Assembly (NCBI GenBank): GCA_026706385.1
Contig: JAPOYV010000044.1
Span: 1-64,000, forward strand
Length of the DNA: 64,000 nt
Direction: 5' to 3'
DNA from: Gammaproteobacteria bacterium
GTDB taxonomy: Bacteria > Pseudomonadota > Gammaproteobacteria > Pseudomonadales > Azotimanducaceae
Numbering within the stretch: the first letter of the stretch is position 1; every line of letters starts with the position of its first letter. The position numbers were made by a program, and so were the translations under genes. Below are positions 58,691-64,000 of the stretch, piece after piece. Under the pieces are notes generated by a model. That model did not search any database. It was not told the DNA's origin and saw nothing but the letters and a program-made list of their open reading frames with translations.

Positions 58691-58819
58691 ATCCGCCTTC
58701 ATCCGGACTTGGAGGTGAGTGCGCTGACTGGGGCCGGTATTGACGATGGCTGTCGCGTCCGCGCTTCGCGGGGCGGTCATCTGCCTCGGCCCGCCAGCAC
58801 TCGTGTGTGTGTGTGGGCC

Positions 58820-59161
58820 TTACACCTCCCGTGTGGACTCGCCTCGCGCCTTGCCGCTGGCGATCTCCGCCCCCAGGGCATCGAGTTTCGGTTCCCAGAA
58901 ACGACGGAACGGCTCGAGCCACGCGTCGATTTCCTGCAGGGGGTCCACCTCGATGGCGTAGATCCGTCGGGCCCCGTCGACGCGCACGCGGGCAAACCCG
59001 TGGTCGCGCAGCACCTTCAGGTGCTGGGAGACCGCTGCCTGGGTGATGGCGAACTCGTCCCGGACGACTTCGACGATCTCGCCAGCCGCACGCTCGCCGC
59101 CGCCGAGGAATTCGAGGGTGCGCCGCCGCACCGGGTCGCGGAGTACCTCGAAGGCGTGCAT
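58820..59161 (-). CDS. ArsR-family transcriptional regulator
   Basis: A 113-residue winged-helix repressor (HAFEVLRDPVRRRTLEFL, ITQAAVSQHLKVLRDHGFARVRVDGARRIYAI). No metal-binding Cys motif is visible, as in the ArsR subgroup paired with SRPBCC proteins. Its ATG overlaps the upstream stop (TGATG), so it is co-translated after the SRPBCC gene, an inverted order compared with the common ArsR-first arrangement. Probably represses its own operon. Confidence 0.92.
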   Translation of the reverse strand: MHAFEVLRDPVRRRTLEFLGGGERAAGEIVEVVRDEFAITQAAVSQHLKVLRDHGFARVRVDGARRIYAIEVDPLQEIDAWLEPFRRFWEPKLDALGAEIASGKARGESTREV

Positions 59162-59799
59162 CAGTCGGACGCGGCCGGGTCGCCCGTGTAGAAGGCCGTC
59201 GTACGATGCGCCGCGGCGAGCGCAACCTCCCGATCCGTCCCCGCTGCGATGGCTGCCCGGCCCCAGGCCTCGCTGCTACCGGTGTGGAGCGCTTTGCCCG
59301 CGGCGGTGGTGTGGAACGTCGCCTCGTCGATCTTCGGCTCGTTCGGCCGCGTCAGGTACAGTTCCATGCCGAGCAGGGCCATCTCCCACCCGACGCCGAC
59401 GGCACCGGGACCGAACTCGTGCCAATGATCCGTGAGCAGCGCGGTGTGCGTGAGGACGAGGCGCGCCCGGGGCCCATCCTCCGCAAGCCGCACCTCCACC
59501 CAGCTCACGTCGCCGCCGAACTCCCACGTCAGCGCAAGAAACGAGGGACGCTCGCAGTGCGTGATCGTGCCCCCGGCGTTCCCCTCAAGCTGGTAGCGGC
59601 CGCCGACCTCGAGGTTGCCGCTGATCGGCAGGAACCAGCGCGCGACGCGTTCGGCGTTCGTGACGGCGTCCCAGAGGTCCTCAACCGTGGTCGCATAGCT
59701 CCGCGCAAGCGTCACCGCACGGGCCGGTTGTCCGTCGCGTTCGAGGGAGGACACCGTACGCTCTACGGTGCCGAGTTGGTCTGCAACATTAAGGTGCAT
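59161..59799 (-). CDS. SRPBCC/AHSA1-domain protein
   Basis: A 212-residue START-like (AHSA1) protein with a hydrophobic ligand cavity fold: ARSYATTVEDLWDAVTNAERVARWFLP is the family signature, and GWEMALLGMELYL forms the long C-terminal helix. The ligand is unknown. First gene of a two-gene operon with an ArsR repressor, under the promoter at 59828-59856. Confidence 0.88.
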   Translation of the reverse strand: MHLNVADQLGTVERTVSSLERDGQPARAVTLARSYATTVEDLWDAVTNAERVARWFLPISGNLEVGGRYQLEGNAGGTITHCERPSFLALTWEFGGDVSWVEVRLAEDGPRARLVLTHTALLTDHWHEFGPGAVGVGWEMALLGMELYLTRPNEPKIDEATFHTTAAGKALHTGSSEAWGRAAIAAGTDREVALAAAHRTTAFYTGDPAASD

Positions 59800-59827
59800 G
59801 ACGTCTCCGTCAATTCAACGAGACACT

Positions 59828-59856
59828 TATATAAGCACAAGCTAATATTATGTCAA
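59828..59856 (-). promoter_or_regulatory. Promoter and palindrome of SRPBCC-arsR operon
   Basis: On the minus strand TTGACA (59856-59851) is followed after 17 bases by TATATA (59833-59828), a near-consensus sigma-70 promoter. The -10 lies inside a perfect 10-bp palindrome CTTATATAAG (59826-59835), a natural ArsR operator placement. The start codon lies 28 bases downstream. The AT-rich patch stands out from the GC-rich surroundings. Confidence 0.75.
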
Positions 59857-59879
59857 CCGCTGACAGTGGCGTGTTCACC

Positions 59880-61721
59880 CTATCGGCTGATCTCGATCTG
59901 CGCCGCCTTGGCCTCGTCGTACCACCACCCATCGGGGAACGGTGATTTGTAGACCGCCAGGTCTTCCCGTTCCGGGCGACCGAATTTGTTCCAGTAGACG
60001 ATGCGGAAAGGCGCGATCGCATCGAGGGGAATCTGGTAGAACCCCCACAGCAGTACCCGATCCAGAGCACGGCACGCGGTTGCCATTTCCTCCAGAGTCG
60101 TCACCTTGACCGCCTGGGCGATCAGTGCGTCGACGACGGGATCCGCGATACCGGAAGCGTTGTAACTCTGGGGCTGGGACGCCGCTTGAGAGTGGAAGAA
60201 GCCTTCCAGGAAGACGATCGGCGGGGCGAGGATATCGTTTTGGGTAACGATCGCGTCGTAGTCGAATTTCTGCCGGAGATTGACGAACTGCGGGGCGTCC
60301 ACGAGCCGTATTCCGCCGGTGATTCCAAGCAGCTTCAGCGTACTGAGGTATGGCAGAAGGGTGCGCTGGTCGGCGCCATCCACCGATAGGAATTCAATCT
60401 CGAAGGGCTCACCCCGGCCGTTGACCAGCACGCCAGCCTCGATACGCCACCCGCTTTCGGCCAGCAGGGCTCGGGCTTGCTCGAGGGGTGCGCGATTGCG
60501 GCCGAACCCGGTGGAACGCGGGAACTCGAAGACTTCGGTGAAGAGCCTCTTCGGCAGTTGGTCGCGAAAGGGCGCCAGCAACGCAAGCTCGTCTTCGCCG
60601 GGTAGTCCTTGGGCTTCGAGCGATGGCTCCCCTGAGAAGTTACTCAACGCCCGGTCGAGGAGGCCAAAGCGAAGCACGCGGTTTTCCCACTCGAAGTCCA
60701 CGGCGAGCGTCAACGCTTCCCGTACCCGCGGGTCCTTGAACCGTTCCCGACGGTTGTTCAGGGCGATGACCCGATTGACGCCGATCTCCTCGCGGTGGTC
60801 GAGAAGGTCCATCACCAGCCAGCCTCTGTCCCTGGCGGGGATGTCGTAGCCTGTCGCCCAGTAGCGGATGTCCGGCTCCATCCAGGTGTCGAGCAATCCC
60901 TTGCGGAACGCCTCCCGGGCGACGGTCGCATCCCGATAGACGTCGTAGTGGATCTGATCGAAGTTGAAGCGGCCCTTGTTGACGGCGATGTCTCGTCCCC
61001 AGTAGTCGGGAACCCCCTCGTAACGGATGTACCGTCCCTGCCTGACTTCGGCGACCCGGTAGGGGCCGCTGCCCAGCGGCGGCTCCAGAGAAGCCCGGGC
61101 CGGATCGCGGTTCTCCCAATAGTGGGCGGGCAGGATCGGAAACCAGCTCAACGGGAAGATGTTCGACACGGTGAGCTCGCTGTCTAGCCGGAGCGCTAAC
61201 TCACGCTCGCCCAGGATCTCAACGGATCGCACCCACGAGAGGAAGCCGCGAAACCGGAGGCTGGCTTGAATGAGCTCGACGGTGAACTTCACATCACGAG
61301 CCGTGATCGGGGCACCGTCGTGCCACCGCGCCCGAGGATGCAAGCGTATGAAGAGGGTGCGTTTGTCGTCGGCAACGCTCAGCCCATCGGCCAGCCAGCC
61401 GTAGAAGCTGCTCATCTCTTCGGCGCGGTACGACACGAGGGAGTCATACATCCAGGTGACGCCCGGTGCGGTCACGAACTGGTCCGTGATCAGGGACAGC
61501 GTATTGAAATCGCTCTGTGTCGACTGGACCAACACGCCCCCTTTGGGAGCATCGGGATTGATGTAGTCGAAGTGCGAAAAGTCAGCGGGGTATTTCAGTT
61601 CGTGGAAGAACGAGATGCCGTGTTCGTAGGTCTGTTCGGCGGTACGCGAGGGTGCTGCAGCGAAAAGCGCCGTGGCGAGGACTACGGATTGCAGCCCCAG
61701 CCAGACCGCTCGCGCCTCCAC
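59880..61721 (-). CDS. Extracellular solute-binding protein, YejA/oligopeptide type
   Basis: A 613-residue periplasmic binding protein of family 5 (SBP_bac_5). It has a signal peptide (LGLQSVVLATALFAAAPSRTA) and the YejA-like N-terminus HGISFFHELKYPADFSHFDYINPDAPKGG. The body (TLFIRLHPRARWHDGAPITARDVKFTVEL) is the family signature. It would deliver peptides or similar solutes to an ABC importer, but no permease or ATPase genes adjoin it. The GTG at 61721 fits the signal peptide; the frame is open into the next gene only as an artefact of its repeats. Confidence 0.88.
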   Translation of the reverse strand: MEARAVWLGLQSVVLATALFAAAPSRTAEQTYEHGISFFHELKYPADFSHFDYINPDAPKGGVLVQSTQSDFNTLSLITDQFVTAPGVTWMYDSLVSYRAEEMSSFYGWLADGLSVADDKRTLFIRLHPRARWHDGAPITARDVKFTVELIQASLRFRGFLSWVRSVEILGERELALRLDSELTVSNIFPLSWFPILPAHYWENRDPARASLEPPLGSGPYRVAEVRQGRYIRYEGVPDYWGRDIAVNKGRFNFDQIHYDVYRDATVAREAFRKGLLDTWMEPDIRYWATGYDIPARDRGWLVMDLLDHREEIGVNRVIALNNRRERFKDPRVREALTLAVDFEWENRVLRFGLLDRALSNFSGEPSLEAQGLPGEDELALLAPFRDQLPKRLFTEVFEFPRSTGFGRNRAPLEQARALLAESGWRIEAGVLVNGRGEPFEIEFLSVDGADQRTLLPYLSTLKLLGITGGIRLVDAPQFVNLRQKFDYDAIVTQNDILAPPIVFLEGFFHSQAASQPQSYNASGIADPVVDALIAQAVKVTTLEEMATACRALDRVLLWGFYQIPLDAIAPFRIVYWNKFGRPEREDLAVYKSPFPDGWWYDEAKAAQIEISR

Positions 61722-61726
61722 GTGCT

Positions 61727-62182
61727 CTAGCCGATGATGGCGTCGAACACCTTGGTCAGCGCAACGGCGAGCGCGACAATGCCGAGTGCATACCGCAATA
61801 GGGTCGCGTTCTGTTTCGCTAGATCCTCCTTGGTGGCGAACTTGGCACCCCAGAGTTCGAGATAGTCCTTGGTGACGAAGGGCTCGAGGTCGTCCTTGGT
61901 GGCGAACTTGGCAGCCCAGAGCTCGAGGTCGTCCTTGGTGGCGAAGCCCCGCAAGTCGTCCTTGGTGGCGAAGGGCCGCAGGTCGTCCTTGGTGGCGAAG
62001 CGCTCGAAGTCCTCCTTGGTCGCAAACCGATCCAGATCCGTCTTGGTCGCGACGTTGTCGTTGACCGCATCGTTGATTTGGTCGACCACGGCTTCCGCCT
62101 GGGCATCGTCGAAACCGGCGTGACACAGCGCTTTGACGGCCTTGTGTGTGTCGAATACTGGCATCGGGCGTACTGCGGGCAT
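61727..62182 (-). CDS. Repetitive coiled-coil protein with C-terminal TM anchor (DUF1640-like)
   Basis: A protein of about 151 residues. The N-terminus (FDTHKAVKALCHAGFDDAQAEAVVDQI) is of the DUF1640/CCDC90-like type. It is followed by eight copies of an FATKDDLE-like unit (two with an LW-AK extension), and a C-terminal hydrophobic helix (LRYALGIVALAVALTKVF). It should form a coiled coil anchored by its tail in a membrane. The repeat is also strong at DNA level (61810-62060). ATG 62182 is used; 62164 and 62188 are alternatives. It ends five bases before the solute-binding protein start. Confidence 0.8.
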   Translation of the reverse strand: MPAVRPMPVFDTHKAVKALCHAGFDDAQAEAVVDQINDAVNDNVATKTDLDRFATKEDFERFATKDDLRPFATKDDLRGFATKDDLELWAAKFATKDDLEPFVTKDYLELWGAKFATKEDLAKQNATLLRYALGIVALAVALTKVFDAIIG

Positions 62183-62381
62183 CGCCATACCTACCTAGTC
62201 AATGAATCCTAGTCCCACCATGGCGCGGTGTCCACGCGGGCTCACGGATGCAACCTACTCGACTTGGACCGCGTGGTCGATGGACGATCGCCCCTTCGTT
62301 TTGTAAGAGATCTGCCATGCTCCGACCGTGAGCGCGACACGCACTACGCAGACGCTACCGTTCAGTCGTATTCTGGGGCTC

Positions 62382-63170
62382 ATGGACAGCGAGAAACAGG
62401 GGTTTGCCGTGTCGTGCCTGGAATGCGGTGCTCCGGTCGGCGGCAGGTTCTGTAGGGATTGCGGCGCCGAGCAACGCGCACCCCTTCGTTCCCTTGGCGA
62501 CTGGATTCGAGGCGCACACGGCCAAGTGCTGGAGTTCGATGTCCGGGTGCTTCGAACCCTGCGCCGGCTGCTGTTTTCGCCGGGGGTGCTGACGCGTGAG
62601 TACGCGGCCGGCCGACAGACGCATTACACCCCGCCGATCCGGCTCTACGTCGTGACGAGTGCTGTCGTCATAGCGCTGATGAACGTCTTGGGTGCATTCG
62701 AACTCGACCAGATCTTGTCCACTTGGAGCGAGGATGCGCGGGCCGCCCTGGCGGCAGCGACGGGCGTCAGCGATTTCGACGATCCCGATGTACAGGAGAG
62801 CTTCAATCGTCGGATGGACCTAGTCTTCCCGATCGTGAACCTGTTTAGTCCGATCGGGATGATGCTGCTGCTGAAGGCTGTATATCGACGGAGATTCGCG
62901 CAGGAGCACCTGGCGTTCTCATGCCACTGCACGACGTTCCTGGTCATCCTCACCACGCCTGCGCTGTTGGTGGAGGGGATTGCGCAGCAGGTCGTGTTCG
63001 TTGTGGCGACGGTCACATCCTTAGCGTATCTCCTTGTCGCGATGCGCCGTGTCTATGGGGGCGGCTGGTTTGGGCTAGTCGCCCGCTTCGCATTGGTGAG
63101 TCTTGGATTCCTGGCGCTGGTTGCCGTGCTCGCGAATCTCTCCTTCTTCATTGTCATCCGGTCGATCTGA
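62382..63170 (+). CDS. DUF3667-like membrane protein with zinc ribbon
   Basis: A 262-residue protein. The N-terminus has a zinc ribbon (CLECGAPVGGRFCRDCG). The sequence LRTLRRLLFSPGVLTREYAAGRQTHYTPPIRLYVVTS is the hallmark of DUF3667-type proteins, followed by about four or five hydrophobic helices. The role of the family is unknown. The ATG at 62382 puts the zinc ribbon close to the N-terminus as expected; a GTG at 62328 is possible. Confidence 0.8.
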   Translation: MDSEKQGFAVSCLECGAPVGGRFCRDCGAEQRAPLRSLGDWIRGAHGQVLEFDVRVLRTLRRLLFSPGVLTREYAAGRQTHYTPPIRLYVVTSAVVIALMNVLGAFELDQILSTWSEDARAALAAATGVSDFDDPDVQESFNRRMDLVFPIVNLFSPIGMMLLLKAVYRRRFAQEHLAFSCHCTTFLVILTTPALLVEGIAQQVVFVVATVTSLAYLLVAMRRVYGGGWFGLVARFALVSLGFLALVAVLANLSFFIVIRSI

Positions 63171-63260
63171 CGCACGTCACACGTTGACGAGCCTTTAGGC
63201 GATGTGCCTAATGCCCTTTTGGGGCAGCCTTAAGGAACGGGAGCGAAGTGGGTGTGTGCC

Positions 63261-64000
63261 ATGGCTTTTGACCATCCGGAACTCGTGCCGCAGATGCTGG
63301 CCAAGCGTGCCGCGCAACAGGCCAGCGGCACGGCGTTGCAGCATGTGGACGGATCGACCTTGCGGTGGGATGAAGCGTATTCGGACGCTCTGCGCTGGGC
63401 CGATGCCCTGGAACGCCTGGGCACGCAGCGCGGCCGCCCAGTCGTCACGATCTTCTCCAATTCGTTTACTGCTTATCGATCTTGGCTGGCCTGTGCCTGG
63501 TTGGGGGCGATCGAAGCTCCGATCAACACGAACTACAAGGGCGACTGGTTGCGTCACGTCGTCAACAACACCGAGGCCGAAGTGGTGTTGACTGAAGCGC
63601 GATTCAGCCGACCGCTGTTCGACATCGCCGATCAGCTCTCGCACGTGAAGCACTGCGTGGTCTTCGGCAGCTTGGACTCGCCACCGAGGTCATTGCCGTT
63701 CAACGTTCTGTCCGAGGCGAGTTTCCTTGACGGTAGTACGGTCCGTGAACGGGCCGAACCCGAGCCTTGGGATATCTCGTCGCTCATCTACACGTCGGGT
63801 ACCACGGGTCGCTCGAAAGCCGTGATGGTGCCTTGGCTGCAGCTCAAGTCCTCCCTGGAAAGTGGCCTGATCCCGCGAGACAGGCTTGCCGACCTCAGTC
63901 TGTATTCGCCCTACCCGGTGTTTCACGTCACCGGCAAAGCTGGGTTCTACTACGCGACGGTGTTGGGCAATCCCAGTGTCATCCGTGAAGCATTCTCGCC
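63261..64000 (+). CDS. Acyl-CoA synthetase/AMP-dependent ligase (cut by window end)
   Basis: The first 246 codons of an ANL-superfamily enzyme, open to the end of the window. The P-loop-like AMP-binding motif YTSGTTGRSKAVM is at residues 177-189, and the region before it (ALERLGTQRGRPVVTIFSNS, WLACAWLGAIEAPINTNYKG) is typical of fatty-acid or carnitine/crotonobetaine-CoA ligase types. It should activate a carboxylic acid to its CoA thioester using ATP. The start ATG at 63261 directly precedes the conserved N-terminus. Confidence 0.92.
   Translation, partial: MAFDHPELVPQMLAKRAAQQASGTALQHVDGSTLRWDEAYSDALRWADALERLGTQRGRPVVTIFSNSFTAYRSWLACAWLGAIEAPINTNYKGDWLRHVVNNTEAEVVLTEARFSRPLFDIADQLSHVKHCVVFGSLDSPPRSLPFNVLSEASFLDGSTVRERAEPEPWDISSLIYTSGTTGRSKAVMVPWLQLKSSLESGLIPRDRLADLSLYSPYPVFHVTGKAGFYYATVLGNPSVIREAFS

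Noticed and set aside
61810-62060. Possible CRISPR array from regularly spaced repeats
   Set aside because: The periodic units encode the FATKDDLE protein repeat in frame and there are no unique spacers of constant length.
63207-63227. TGCCC/GGGCA hairpin before the acyl-CoA synthetase gene
   Set aside because: Only a 5-bp stem and no following T-run; too weak to call a terminator.

Overview
This window comes from a GC-rich Gram-negative bacterium, most likely a gammaproteobacterium. Supporting signs are two TonB-dependent receptors, several outer-membrane barrels and lipoproteins, RND efflux pumps, a long-form (two-module) QueF and a short 4.5S-type SRP RNA. Metabolism looks aerobic and heterotrophic. 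GTG and TTG starts are common, and very long shadow frames run opposite most real genes, as expected at this base composition. The genus cannot be told from sequence alone.

Region 1 (1-12.2 kb, minus strand) holds a five-heme cytochrome c/TPR protein overlapping a CRTAC1/ASPIC-type beta-propeller protein, a mazEF toxin-antitoxin pair, a large TPR/FG-GAP lipoprotein, and a very large ABC-2-type permease fused to an M1-peptidase-like domain that lacks the zinc motif and ends in a golvesin-like domain. Region 2 (12.4-22.2 kb, plus strand) is divergent from it. It is a tightly packed operon of HlyD-type lipoprotein adaptor, RND permease, a second RND permease fused at its C-terminus to a complete ABC ATPase, and an ABC-2 permease. 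Together these look like a hybrid RND/ABC export system and are the best candidate here for something undescribed. Part of this operon plus a downstream Sel1-repeat gene was tandemly duplicated (20.4-25.4 kb); the transporter part of the second copy has decayed while both Sel1 genes stay open. An MFS transporter overlapping queF, a frameshifted Rpn-type nuclease gene and an outer-membrane protein follow.

Region 3 (29.6-41.7 kb) begins with SRP RNA and tRNA-Ser(GGA). An 11.9-kb integrative island sits in the 3' end of the tRNA, bounded by a 15-bp direct repeat. Going inward from the tRNA it carries a three-gene cluster of unknown function (HEPN-like/zinc-ribbon protein, DUF4238 protein, small basic regulator-like protein), a decayed integrase, a Cys-rich small protein, an interior integrase, a 1-kb gene-free stretch, a membrane protein, a type II restriction-modification system with an XRE regulator, and a P4-type integrase next to the far att site.

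Region 4 (41.9-64 kb) is chromosomal metabolism: two TonB receptors, a tannase/feruloyl-esterase-like enzyme, a membrane-anchored AraC regulator, a MacB/FtsX-type ABC system whose ATPase gene has lost its Walker A and signature motifs, an alpha/beta hydrolase, a Baeyer-Villiger-type monooxygenase, a salicylate-hydroxylase-like FAD monooxygenase, a VOC/extradiol-dioxygenase-like protein, an SRPBCC-ArsR pair with a clear promoter, an oligopeptide-binding protein, a repetitive TM-anchored coiled-coil protein, a DUF3667-like protein, and the start of an acyl-CoA synthetase cut by the window edge. The oxygenases, hydrolases and acyl-CoA synthetase suggest breakdown of cyclic or aromatic compounds, but no single pathway can be assigned.
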